Origin: Chaetoceros tenuissimus
Lineage: Eukaryota; Bacillariophyta; Thalassiosirophyceae; Chaetocerotales; Chaetocerotaceae
Direction of reading: 5' to 3'
Assembly (NCBI GenBank): GCA_021927905.1
Contig: BLLK01000020.1
Coordinates: forward strand, 558,001-622,000
DNA: 64,000 bases
Part shown: piece by piece, positions 1 to 8,876 of the stretch
Layout of the letters: the number at the start of each line of letters is the position of its first letter
How positions within the stretch are numbered: the first letter of the stretch is position 1
Notes under the pieces: generated by a model
What the model was told of the DNA's origin: nothing
Seen by the model: the letters and a program-made list of their open reading frames with translations, nothing else
Database searches by the model: none
Made by a program: the position numbers and the translations under genes

Positions 1-1610
1 AAAGACACCTTTACTTCACAATTGTCTGCTACTGCACTTGGACACGTTTTACAAGTAACTGGACAATTTTCTGCTACCGATTTGTAGTTGCATTTCTTTT
101 TAGTCTGAGATTGAGCCCAAGAACAATCCATTTCTTTATTCTTAACTTCTGGAAATCTAAAAGTAGAAGAAGAATCTTCACATACATCAATTGTCTCTGT
201 GGCAGTGACTGGGGAAAGGGTGGGACTTTTCGTTGGGCTTGAAGTTACTGGCGCTGCCGAAGGATTTTTAGTTGGGCTGGAAGTAACTGGCGCTGCCGAA
301 GGTTTCATGGTTGGACTTGAAGTTACTGGTGCGGATGTAGATTTCATAGTCGGACTGGATGTTACTGGTGCTGCCGAAGGTCCTTTCGAAGGTTGTGAGG
401 AAGGTTTAAGTGAATGAGCTTCTGTTGGGCTTGAAGTTACTGGCGCTGCCGAAGGATTTTTAGTTGGGCTGGAAGTAACTGGCGCTGCCGAAGGTTTCAT
501 GGTTGGGCTTGAAGTAACTGGTGCGGATGTAGTTTTCATAGTCGGACTTGAAGTAACTGGTGCTGCCGAAGGTCCTTTCGAAGGTTGTGAGGTAGGTTTA
601 AGTGAATGAGCTTCTGTTGGGCTTGAAGTTACTGGCGCTGCCGAAGGATTTTTAGTTGGGCTGGAAGTAACTGGCGCTGCCGAAGGTTTCATGGTTGGAC
701 TTGAAGTTACTGGTGCGGATGTAGGTTTCATAGTCGGACTAGATGTTACTGGTGCTGCCGAAGGTCCTTTCGAAGGTTGTGAGGAAGGTTTAAGTGAATG
801 AGCTTCTGTTGGGCTTGAAGTAACTGGCGCTGCCGAAGGATTTTTAGTTGGGCTGGAAGTAACTGGCGCTGCCGAAGGTTTCATGGTTGGACTTGAAGTT
901 ACTGGTGCGGATGTAGGTTTCATAGTCGGACTAGATGTTACTGGTGCTGCTGAAGGATCCTTTGTTGGGCTTGAAGTTACTGGTGCGGATGTAGGTTTCA
1001 TAGTCGGGCTGGATGTTACTGGAGCTGCTGAAGGATCCTTTGTTGGGCTTGAAGTAACTGGTGCAGATGTAGGTTTCATAGTTGGATTTGAAGTTACTGG
1101 AGCTGCCGATGGATTTTTAGTTGGACTGGATGTTACAGCTGAAGGTTTCATAGTTGGAATGTTAGTTTTTGCAATAGTTGGACTATCAGTATTTTGCTCT
1201 GTCTGAGTTGGTACTAGTCTACCTCCGTTGCTGATTGGCGCCTCAGTTGGAGCAACGGTTGTAGGGTCTACTTCATTTTTATCTACATCTTCAATGTGAG
1301 TATTACTTCTCCCTACGAGCTCTACATTTTTCTCTGTAGTCGTTGTAGCAATTTCTTCAGCATCCTTTTTAGCCTTCTTTCCTTGTTTCTTTTTCTTTTT
1401 CTTTCCTGATTTCTTCGCCTTTGCTGATTTAGATGATTTGCCTAGTTTCCTCTTCTCTATCTCAACATTAGAAGTTTCTCCAAAAGATTCATTTTCCAAC
1501 AAATCATATCCACCATTGATGATTCCATTGGTATTGGCTGCGAATGTAACTGGAGCAGCAGAGATAAACGAAACGAGTACAACGACTGCAGCTGAACTAT
1601 GGAATTTCAT
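1..1610 (-). CDS. Secreted Pro/Thr/Ser-repeat protein with ShKT-like Cys module (3' end outside window)
   Basis: The reading frame runs without a stop from an ATG at 1608-1610 to the window edge, so the C-terminus is missing. It starts with a clear signal peptide (MKFHSSAAVVVLVSFISAAP...), followed by a Lys-rich stretch near 1380-1440. Then comes a long array of 13-residue units of the type TSSPTxxPSAAPV, organised in a 192-bp higher-order repeat (about 229-1160). After the array, at about 40-165, is a Cys-rich module with the pattern C-x~19-C-x-W-x~8-C-x~8-C-P-x-T-C-x-x-C, which resembles ShKT-type domains common in diatom secreted proteins. I infer an extracellular or wall-associated protein, with the repeats acting as an extended, probably O-glycosylated linker. 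No catalytic domain is visible. Forward-strand frames across the repeats are shadows. The gene is divergent from the gene at 2039. Confidence 0.8.
   Translation of the reverse strand, partial: MKFHSSAAVVVLVSFISAAPVTFAANTNGIINGGYDLLENESFGETSNVEIEKRKLGKSSKSAKAKKSGKKKKKKQGKKAKKDAEEIATTTTEKNVELVGRSNTHIEDVDKNEVDPTTVAPTEAPISNGGRLVPTQTEQNTDSPTIAKTNIPTMKPSAVTSSPTKNPSAAPVTSNPTMKPTSAPVTSSPTKDPSAAPVTSSPTMKPTSAPVTSSPTKDPSAAPVTSSPTMKPTSAPVTSSPTMKPSAAPVTSSPTKNPSAAPVTSSPTEAHSLKPSSQPSKGPSAAPVTSSPTMKPTSAPVTSSPTMKPSAAPVTSSPTKNPSAAPVTSSPTEAHSLKPTSQPSKGPSAAPVTSSPTMKTTSAPVTSSPTMKPSAAPVTSSPTKNPSAAPVTSSPTEAHSLKPSSQPSKGPSAAPVTSSPTMKSTSAPVTSSPTMKPSAAPVTSSPTKNPSAAPVTSSPTKSPTLSPVTATETIDVCEDSSSTFRFPEVKNKEMDCSWAQSQTKKKCNYKSVAENCPVTCKTCPSAVADNCEVKVS
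229..1160. repeat. Coding tandem repeat, 39-bp unit in 192-bp higher-order units
   Basis: A 39-bp unit (13 codons) repeats throughout. Every four units plus a 36-bp spacer (encoding EAHSLKPSSQPS on the minus strand) form a 192-bp period, with the same landmark at 421, 613 and 805. Past about 955 the array loses the 192-bp order. Copies differ by only a few bases, which suggests recent unequal exchange. Confidence 0.85.
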
Positions 1611-2038
1611 TTTGAATATAAGTTCAATAGAAACAAAGAACAGTTCTTCCCTTATTCAATTACTTTTGAAAGAAATGGAATAGAGTTCCTTTTGTCTCTT
1701 CACTTTTGCACATGAAATACAATCTGAGACAGACCGACTCGAAAAAGGCACACATTTTCAATGTGCCGTGACACTTTTTTCTCACGAACAATGCTGTACC
1801 AATCGAAATCGTGTCAATTTCCAACTATTTTGGAATGAAAATGATAAGCACGCTTTCCCTTTCTCTTTTCTTTCTTCTTTCTCTTTCTCATAGTACGTAA
1901 GGCTAAAATAGCTGTGTCAATAGCGAGGCTGAACTCTCAACTGCTCGCTCTCCTCTTCACAGCAGCACTGCAACAGCAGTATCCAACATCTATCTAATGC
2001 AGCACTTAGTAGCTACCATCTAATACAATTCTTAAACA
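1611..2038. promoter_or_regulatory. Divergent intergenic region
   Basis: This is the shared upstream region of the secreted repeat gene (minus) and the 2039 gene (plus). It holds an imperfect hairpin at 1747-1767 (GGCACA...TGTGCC arms), a TACGTA palindrome near 1894 and pyrimidine-rich tracts at 1850-1890. No ORF of note. The regulatory role is inferred from position only. Confidence 0.4.
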
Positions 2039-2977
2039 ATGAGATCGTTTCTATCCTTTGCAATCACTGCAGCTCTCTCTGCTCTTGCAGCAGATGCAAC
2101 CACTGTTTCCATTCTTGAGATGGGAAAGGGAGGAGTAGTACACAAGACTTCATCCACCTCTGAGACCTCTGCGGGAGGAGTCATGTCCTTCTGGAAATCT
2201 ACTCACGATGCTGACTCCAATGGAAACACTCGTCCACACCGCACCGCTCAATACCCAAACATGTCTGTAGTTCCAGATATCTTTTCTCGTGCTGATGGAG
2301 GAGTTGTCATTGGAGTCACTGGAGAGGTCGACCTCGAGTCCATGCCGTACTTGGCTTCCCTTGTAGATGAGGACAAGTCTTCTGCGGTTGGACACTTTGC
2401 TGTTCCTGGAAAGAGCGGAAGAAAGCTCATGAAGCATCTCAATGCTCCTCATGTACAGGCTGATACATTTGTAAACACTGCAGAGTCCAAGGTACAAGCT
2501 ACCATGTCTTCCAAGGGAAACACTCTCAACTCTGTATCCGTTAATGTTGGATCCAAGGACGATGCTGCTGCTGTAGATGCTTCTCTTCGTAAACTCCTCA
2601 AGGATCTTGAAGCTCAGGCTTCCAAGGCTGGATCTACCATTGTTGTTTCTGTCGTTGTAGACAAGGCTGATGAAAAGGTTGAGATGCCTCATCGCCGTCG
2701 TCTTGAAGATGCTCAAGGCAACAACAACAACAACAACAACGCTAACAACAATAATAACGGAGATTACACCTATGAGATCCCAGGATACTACGATGACAAT
2801 GGTAACTTTGTCACTCCATGGAGAACTATTTTCCAGATTCAATACTACAACATTGTTCAATGGACTGCAGTTGGTCTTTTCACAATTTTGTTCTCTGCTA
2901 ACTTTATGACTGCGAATATGCCTCTTATGCCGGATACTCTCTTGTTTGGAGAATCAGCCAAAATGGTGGCGGAATAA
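2039..2977 (+). CDS. Type I membrane protein resembling V-ATPase accessory protein ATP6AP2 (renin-receptor-like)
   Basis: 312 residues. It has a signal peptide (MRSFLSFAITAALSALA), a lumenal region of about 240 residues, an HRRR basic site near residue 220, an Asn-rich run (residues about 227-240), one C-terminal transmembrane helix (residues about 268-290) and a short tail. The architecture of signal peptide, large ectodomain, basic processing site and a single helix near the C-terminus matches ATP6AP2. The end of the protein (YNIVQW... then NMPLMPDTLLF) aligns loosely by eye with the conserved ATP6AP2 C-terminus (W...MDPGxDSIIYRM). If correct, it would assist assembly or trafficking of the proton-pumping V-ATPase. 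The ectodomain is not recognisable, so the name rests on the C-terminus and layout. Codon use is strongly biased (GGA, CTT, TCT), as in the silicon transporter, suggesting high expression. Confidence 0.5.
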   Translation: MRSFLSFAITAALSALAADATTVSILEMGKGGVVHKTSSTSETSAGGVMSFWKSTHDADSNGNTRPHRTAQYPNMSVVPDIFSRADGGVVIGVTGEVDLESMPYLASLVDEDKSSAVGHFAVPGKSGRKLMKHLNAPHVQADTFVNTAESKVQATMSSKGNTLNSVSVNVGSKDDAAAVDASLRKLLKDLEAQASKAGSTIVVSVVVDKADEKVEMPHRRRLEDAQGNNNNNNNANNNNNGDYTYEIPGYYDDNGNFVTPWRTIFQIQYYNIVQWTAVGLFTILFSANFMTANMPLMPDTLLFGESAKMVAE

Positions 2978-3236
2978 TAATAGTTTTGGAACTACCATTT
3001 TTATAACACAAGATTTTTGTAGTAAAGCAAAAGTCTTATACTGTAAATGCAATTTTAATACCTTTGTTAAAATAGATTTTTTCACTGGCTTTAGAATGGA
3101 TATTCTACTCTTGATATGAATTATACGTACATTGAAATTAAAAGATGCATTTCGTGTCTGTATCAATATATATTCTTTTACGAGTACATTTACATTAATA
3201 AGTTGGGACTATGCATTTACTTTTTCACCTTAATCC

Positions 3237-3779
3237 TTAATGCAAAAATTGATTGGCAACATTGGTGCCTGTCATCACAGCCAATTGTATATTTTGATCC
3301 TGATGATAATACCTTTGAGCCTCTCCTCTTGCAATTTCAATAGCCTCTTTTTGAGCCAAGAAATCATCTGGACGAGATGCAATGGAACGATTGTACATCA
3401 CATCCTTTACATCATCAAGTTCTTTCGCACTGGGTCTTTGACCATGAATAGGTGGCAGTGGAGGAGCACAACAGCACGCTTGGCATGGAAGAGCCATTTC
3501 ATGTACACGATGATAGAGAATCACATAAGCTTCTCTGCATAGGATATGATAGTAGCCAAAACCCCTCGGCCCAGTGCCCCACACATAGTCTTCCTTTTCT
3601 GGAGGAAATGGAAAATTTGGATCTTTTTTATGTGGAATGAAAGCAGGAAGACTTCCATCAATCTGTCCATCAATGGAAAGCCAAACTTGTCTCTTTATCG
3701 GATATGCTGCATATTTGGAAGCTAACTCTGGTGCAACTTTTGGCATAGCCGCGTTGATTTCATCATCTCTTGTCATCAT
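3237..3779 (-). CDS. Tandem family of unknown function, copy 1
   Basis: 180 residues, no signal peptide or membrane segment. It shares with the copies at 4151 and 5467 the start M(M/T)TRDDEINAAMPKV, the block RQVWLSxxGQIDG, the strongly conserved VWGTGPRGFGYYHILCREAY, a variable Cys cluster (here CQACCCAPP) and a C-terminal helix region (SxRPDDFxAxKEAIxxARG). I do not recognise the family. Its C-terminus is about 20 residues shorter than in the other copies and ends in an unrelated tail, so this copy has diverged at the 3' end. Convergent with the 2039 gene. Confidence 0.75.
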   Translation of the reverse strand: MMTRDDEINAAMPKVAPELASKYAAYPIKRQVWLSIDGQIDGSLPAFIPHKKDPNFPFPPEKEDYVWGTGPRGFGYYHILCREAYVILYHRVHEMALPCQACCCAPPLPPIHGQRPSAKELDDVKDVMYNRSIASRPDDFLAQKEAIEIARGEAQRYYHQDQNIQLAVMTGTNVANQFLH

Positions 3780-4150
3780 CTTGTTACAATTTCTTCCTGG
3801 ATTATTTTTGTTCTGGGCTGGTTCTCTGTAGTATCTGGTGAGGAAGTAACGCTAAAGTCAACGAATACAAGTGTACGGATTCTATCCTCTGTTACTAACT
3901 CTATAGTTAAGCCTATAGTATTTATTTTCCAATAGTAGTACATAACTTTAAACGTTCTCATTTCCGACTTGACATTCCACACTTCTGACTTCTGATCCAA
4001 AATCCGAAAAAGTAAGGATTTTCACGACGGTTATTCAAATATAACGTGTCTGTTTTTACACAACATCTTTTTTATATTTACGTTAAACTATACATTTACC
4101 TCACATTTCCTTCGAAAAAAATTGGAAATACACTGAATTAACACCAAAAA
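3780..4150. other. Spacer between family copies 1 and 2
   Basis: Holds the upstream region of copy 1 and the 3' flank of copy 2. The stretch around 3960-4045 has a counterpart upstream of copy 3 (about 6215-6340) and a partial one upstream of copy 2 (about 4935-5025), so promoter sequence was duplicated with the genes. No ORF supported. Confidence 0.5.
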
Positions 4151-4753
4151 TTATGAAGAGGTAGCCATGGTAGTGCCAGGCATTGCCGCGACAGTATTAG
4201 TGCTAGTCACGGGAAGATTCGTACCTGCAATCACAGCTAATTGTATATTTTGATCCACATGATAATGCGCTTGAGCTACCCCTCTTGCAGCTTCAATGGC
4301 CTCTTTTACAGCGAAGAAATCATCTGGACGAGATGAAACCGAACGAGCGTATATGACATCCTTCACATCCTTAAGTTCTTTCGCACTGAATGGTTGTTCA
4401 GGAGCATGAGTTGGTGGCGGTGGAGAAAAACAGGAACAGCATGATCCTGGAGCAACCATGTGACTTATTCGATGATAAAGAATCACATATGCTTCTCTGC
4501 ATAGGATATGATAATATCCAAAACCCCTCGGCCCAGTGCCCCACACATAGTCCTCTTTCAATGGAATGGTTGGGTAATACGGATCTTTTTGATGTGGAAT
4601 GAAAGCAGGAATATTTCCATCAATCTGCCCATTAAAAGAAAGCCATACTTGTCTCTTCATTGGATATGCTGCATATTTGGAAGCTAACTCTGGTGCTACT
4701 TTTGGCATAGCCGCGTTGATTTCATCATCTCTGGTGGTCATCTTGTGACGCAC
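4151..4753 (-). CDS. Tandem family of unknown function, copy 2
   Basis: 200 residues from the upstream ATG (MRHKMTTRDD...) or 196 from the internal ATG at 4739-4741, which aligns with the start of copies 1 and 3 and is preferred. It carries the full family signature including VWGTGPRGFGYYHILCREAY, a Cys cluster (CCSCFSPPPP) and the C-terminal Ser/Thr tail ending in MPGTTMATSS. No targeting signal. Function unknown. The three copies are all on the minus strand about 0.9-1.3 kb apart, typical of local gene amplification. Confidence 0.8.
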   Translation of the reverse strand: MRHKMTTRDDEINAAMPKVAPELASKYAAYPMKRQVWLSFNGQIDGNIPAFIPHQKDPYYPTIPLKEDYVWGTGPRGFGYYHILCREAYVILYHRISHMVAPGSCCSCFSPPPPTHAPEQPFSAKELKDVKDVIYARSVSSRPDDFFAVKEAIEAARGVAQAHYHVDQNIQLAVIAGTNLPVTSTNTVAAMPGTTMATSS

Positions 4754-5466
4754 AACCAGAATATCTTTGGCTGGATTATTTCTTTTCTAGTATGGTTCTT
4801 GATCTGTAGTAATATCTGGCAATTATTTTACAGTGAACGAAAGCTTCTTTTTGTGGTAATTCTTCTACGTATTCTTTTGGTTCTGAAAGACCACCAATTC
4901 TTTCATTTATCCAATATTATATTTCCACAAAAGTTCTGATCCAAGAAAGGAGGAAATAATGGACGTGAGCGGAGAAGAAGTTTCTTGACTGTTAAGAGAA
5001 AATAACGTTTCTATTTCCGCTCATTTTTATGTTTTAAAGCCGAAATAGATTTTGGAACTTGTGTTATTACAAAACAAGATTTTGTAGTAAAACAAAACTC
5101 TTGTATGAGTAAGCTGTAAATGATATTTTAAAATACAAAATACTTTCTTCAAAATAGAATTTATTCACTGACTTTACATTCGCAAGGCAACTTTGGTGCA
5201 GAGATGGATATTCTACTATTTACATGAATAAGAGCTATAGTGCAAGAGTAGTTATTTATTAGTACTAGTATTGAAAACATAGAGCAGTCTTACAATACAT
5301 TCTTATTTCGACATTATCAATTACCACACTTCTGACGACCTAAAATGTAAGATGTTTATTCCATCGTAACGCGTCCATAGTTAAATCATATGTACTACAC
5401 TAAAGTGGAACTATGCCCTTTCATTAAGTTCAAAAATATTGGAAAAACACTGAATTTCATACGAAA
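4754..5466. other. Spacer with duplicated 3'-UTR fragment
   Basis: Contains the upstream region of copy 2 (4754-5030) and a segment at about 5047-5240 clearly homologous to 2985-3130, the region just downstream of the 2039 gene. The shared blocks include TTTTGGAACT, AAGATTTTTGTAGTAAA-like sequence and GATGGATATTCTACT. It is therefore a relic of the duplication that produced the family copies. No ORF supported. Confidence 0.55.
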
Positions 5467-6069
5467 TCAATAGTAAGAGTTAGCCATGGTAGTGCCAGGC
5501 ATATCCAAACCAGCAGTATTAGTGCTGCTAAAGGGAAGATTCATACCAACCATCACAGCCAATTGTATATTTTGATCCTGATGATAATGCGCTTGAGCTA
5601 CCCCTCTTGCAGCGTCAATTGCCTCTTTTTGAGCCAAGAAATCATCTGGACGAGATGCAATGGAACGATTGTACATCACATCCTTTACATCGTCAATTTC
5701 CTTTGCAGTGGGTTTTTGACCACCATCACTTGGTGGCGGTGGAGAAGCACAACAGCAACCCTGGCCTGGAGCACCAATAGCTCGCATCCCATTTACACGG
5801 TGATAAAGAATCTTATATGCTTCTCTGCATAGGATATGATAGTAACCAAAACCTCTTGGCCCAGTGCCCCAAACATAGTCCTCTTTCAATGGAGGTTTGG
5901 GAAAATTCGGATCTTTTTTATGTGGAATGAATGCTGGAACATTTCCATCAATCTGTCCATCAATGGAAAGCCATACTTGTCTCTTCATTGGATACGATAC
6001 GTATTTAGAAGCCAATTCTGGTTGTACTTTTGGCATAGCCGCGTTGATTTCATCGTCTCTGGTGGTCAT
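5467..6069 (-). CDS. Tandem family of unknown function, copy 3
   Basis: 200 residues starting MTTRDDEINAAMPKV. It is the most complete copy, with WLSIDGQIDGNVPAF, VWGTGPRGFGYYHILCREAY, a Gly/Cys cluster (GQGCCCASPPPP), the helix region RPDDFLAQKEAIDAARG and a tail ending MPGTTMANSYY. No signal peptide, membrane helix or recognised catalytic motif. A conserved Gly/Tyr/His/Cys block beside a variable Pro/Cys linker suggests a small folded domain with a flexible middle; this is inference. Confidence 0.8.
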   Translation of the reverse strand: MTTRDDEINAAMPKVQPELASKYVSYPMKRQVWLSIDGQIDGNVPAFIPHKKDPNFPKPPLKEDYVWGTGPRGFGYYHILCREAYKILYHRVNGMRAIGAPGQGCCCASPPPPSDGGQKPTAKEIDDVKDVMYNRSIASRPDDFLAQKEAIDAARGVAQAHYHQDQNIQLAVMVGMNLPFSSTNTAGLDMPGTTMANSYY

Positions 6070-7004
6070 CGCTGCCTCACTCTTTCTTGTAGTTTATATT
6101 TCTGTGGTTTCCTCTGACTATCTTGGCAAGTAGTAATACCTTTCCGTGCACGAAAGCTTCTTTTTGTAATGATTCGTCAACGTATCAACTCTTTAAATGT
6201 CCCTTATTAATTGATTTTCCACTTCGACTTCTGAATTTCACAAGTTCTGATCCAAAATGATGAACTATCCAAAACTGTATGAAGCTTCACGATCCAAAAT
6301 GAGAAGTTTCATGACGGTAAAAAATAAAAAACGTCTCTGTTTCTACTCATCTCTTGTCAGTCTATGCAAATCAATACAGATGCATTGATAAATACATTTG
6401 ATATTTTCATCTGATTATGATTACCAAATAAATATATTACATATATTCGCATTTATCTAGAGTTGAAATCTTTGCTTCTCTTCTATCCATACCTTACAAA
6501 ATGTGGATGGATTTTATCAATAGCTATTTCATTCGTATTTGCAAAATTTCAGAGCATACATTTATGAAAAATTAAAATTAGCATAAATGTATTTCATTCA
6601 AAATTTTGGATCTTTGAAGAAATAATGTGATGATACGATGATGTACCTACCTTACGTAGTATGTAGTTTGTAGAAAAATCAAAAAAGAATTCCTCCCCTT
6701 TTCCAACGATCACCTAACCCCCAAGCCAACATGTAGTAATAAACTTCAACAAGGCTGTTCTCCTGCGTCAGCTTCTTCTCACGGTTCACCTGCAGCTGCA
6801 TACCAGATCGCACCTAGTAGGCACACACAATCCTGTCCAATCAGATTGATTTAGCTTCGAATAGGCCATTTAGTGGTTGGATTACTCGCTGAAAATGGCC
6901 GACTCACTCGACTCGACTCGGCTCACTTGTCTTTTTTGAAAATCACACATTCTTTCTCTCATAAAATCTTTTTCAATACATTTGTAACGAGAGATTCAAT
7001 CAAA
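6070..7004. promoter_or_regulatory. Upstream region of the silicon transporter
   Basis: Holds the promoter of family copy 3 (6070-6340, with sequence shared with the other copies), an AT-rich middle, a TACGTA palindrome near 6653, and close to the transporter an iterated CGACTC motif at 6898-6925. A frame upstream of the chosen transporter start (from 6873) is open but lacks transporter-like sequence and probably lies in the 5' UTR. Confidence 0.4.
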
Positions 7005-8501
7005 ATGGGAGACTCTTCAGCACTATCAAATCCGCTTAACGCATTCAAGGGGTTCTACTCCATGTGCCTTCTTATCTTTTCCATTGTATGTATCATGGGA
7101 TTGATCGCAACCAGACAGACCAACCTTTCTGCTGATTCACATCCAGCTGCAGCTTACGTTCTTATCTGGGTTGCTATCCTTTGGCTCACCATGGTTGAGG
7201 GAGGACAGGCTTCCCTTGTAGGACTTGCGCCAGTAAACAAGGAGCTTTACAGAGATTCTCACCCAATCTCATACAAGTGTACTTCCATCACCAACAAGGG
7301 AGATAACCTTGACAGATACCTTCTTGGACGTCAGTTCATGGTTGTATTTGTTGTTTTCAGTGTTAACGTTTCTGGAGGTCCTCTTGGAGGAGCTACACTT
7401 TGGGGAATGCCTGACTGGGTCATCACTGTTTTCTTCCAGACCGGACTTGCTATGATTCTTTTCACATGTAACGTTGGACAGCTTAACACTCAGGTTAACG
7501 CTTCCCACTGTATGCTTGACTACATCAACACCTACTTCGCACTTTTCACTCTTTGGGTAGCTATGGCTGTTGAGTTCTCTGGACTTGTTCACTCTTCCTA
7601 CCTTATTCAGATGGCTGTCGCTGCTATGGCTGGAAAGAAGATTGAGTCTAACGAGGATCCACGTACCCCTGCACAGGCTGCTTTCTTCTGGATCAGATGT
7701 CTTTACTCTCTTGCTATCCTTATCGGATGTTTCGCTGTTACCCTTCAGGCTCTTTTCCAAGGAAAGACTACTATGTGGGAGGGAGTTCCAGCATGGCTCG
7801 CTACTCTTATCTTCTTCTTCCTCATGTCCGTTGTAGGTATGCTTGAGGGTATGCAAATTGCTTTCTTCGCTGTATCCAAGATTCAGGAATCTGAGCGTGG
7901 AGACTCTAGATGGGCTAAGAAAACCTGTGAGCTTCTTTTCCGTGGAGAGGGACACAACCTTCCAGGATTCATGATTGGACGTCAGCTTTGTGTTGTATCC
8001 TGTATGTTCTTCGTTGCTCGTGTAACCTCTGTATCTATCCCAGAGGGAGAGGACAACGTATTCGGAGTATCTGATGGACTTCAAGAGTTCTTTGGATTTG
8101 GATTCCTTGGAGCACTTATCACCACCATCTGTGCATCCATCTCTTGGCAGCTTGTAGCTTCTGCTTTCCCAATTGCTTTCCTTTCTTCTCCATTCACCTA
8201 CATCCTTCTCAATCTTTGTCTTCTTCTTGAGGCAACCGGACTTTGTGGAGCTGCTTGGGTAATTGCTGCTGTACACAGAAAGATTATGGGATACCAGCGT
8301 GATGAGGTATACATTGGAACTGCTGAGGAGCGTGCTAAGGGAGAGATGGGAGATCACTCTTCCCACGTACCAGTTGGAGCAGGACACATGGGTAAGCTTC
8401 CAGCTTTCTATGACTCTGCACCAAAGTCCCTTCAGAAGCTTATGAAGAAGGACCCATCTGTTGGAGAGTACCTTGCAAAGGTTGAGGGAGGAGAGGCTTA
8501 A
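7005..8501 (+). CDS. SIT: Silicon transporter (SIT family)
   Basis: 498 residues from the ATG at 7005. SITs are diatom plasma-membrane symporters that take up silicic acid, usually with sodium, for frustule formation. The two signature pairs are present and intact: EGGQ (residues 65-68) with GRQ (108-110), and EGMQ (281-284) with GRQ (325-327). Each pair lies in one half of an internally repeated, about ten-helix protein, as in the family. The C-terminal cytoplasmic tail (from about residue 440) is charged and shorter than in SITs with a long coiled coil. The frame is open 44 codons further upstream, but that stretch is not SIT-like and other SITs begin close to the first helix, so the downstream ATG is used. 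Codon use is extremely biased (CTT, GGA, GTA, TCT), consistent with strong expression. Confidence 0.95.
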   Translation: MGDSSALSNPLNAFKGFYSMCLLIFSIVCIMGLIATRQTNLSADSHPAAAYVLIWVAILWLTMVEGGQASLVGLAPVNKELYRDSHPISYKCTSITNKGDNLDRYLLGRQFMVVFVVFSVNVSGGPLGGATLWGMPDWVITVFFQTGLAMILFTCNVGQLNTQVNASHCMLDYINTYFALFTLWVAMAVEFSGLVHSSYLIQMAVAAMAGKKIESNEDPRTPAQAAFFWIRCLYSLAILIGCFAVTLQALFQGKTTMWEGVPAWLATLIFFFLMSVVGMLEGMQIAFFAVSKIQESERGDSRWAKKTCELLFRGEGHNLPGFMIGRQLCVVSCMFFVARVTSVSIPEGEDNVFGVSDGLQEFFGFGFLGALITTICASISWQLVASAFPIAFLSSPFTYILLNLCLLLEATGLCGAAWVIAAVHRKIMGYQRDEVYIGTAEERAKGEMGDHSSHVPVGAGHMGKLPAFYDSAPKSLQKLMKKDPSVGEYLAKVEGGEA

Positions 8502-8876
8502 GTGTCTTTTCTTGCCAGTGTGAGGGTTTAGCAACAAGGGTCTTGATTGATTCATGTTGAGAATGTATTATCCTGTTGTCCGAGTGTATCGAACATGGAC
8601 AAATACATGGCCCTAATCGTCTTCAATTAATGTAACTACTAATTTGAATATAAGATCTATATCAATATTTCTATTTTCTCTGGTTTTTGGAATTTTAGAT
8701 TTAGATTTGTGACCTTTTTGAATAAGGAAGGGAAAGGAAGGAGGAAAGAGGATCTCTTGACACACTCGTACGTACTTCTTTCGAAAGAGCGAGAAAGCAA
8801 CTCAACAGAAACTGGGAAAGTAAGGTACTAAAGAAGAATCAACACTATATCATAATATCTCTTTCATACATATAAG
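8502..8876. other. Intergenic region after the silicon transporter
   Basis: 3' UTR of the transporter, then the promoter of the next plus-strand gene, with purine-rich sequence (8725-8755) and a TACGTA palindrome near 8770. No ORF supported. Confidence 0.4.

Noticed and set aside
229-1160. CRISPR-like array
   Set aside because: Regular repeats, but in frame, without unique spacers, in a eukaryotic secreted gene.
199-1206. Plus-strand repeat frames (VGLEVTGA units)
   Set aside because: Opposite strand has the signal peptide, PTS repeats and Cys module, and is open to the window edge.
2150-2860. 236-codon minus-strand frame opposite the V-ATPase-accessory-like gene
   Set aside because: Val-rich antisense shadow; the plus frame has a signal peptide and membrane helix.
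6873-7004. 44-residue N-terminal extension of the silicon transporter
   Set aside because: Open by chance; not SIT-like, and the ATG at 7005 fits known starts.
7269-8555. 428-codon open frame antisense to the silicon transporter
   Set aside because: It is the mirror of a strongly codon-biased gene; the encoded Ser/Lys-rich sequence has no domain and the sense frame is certain.
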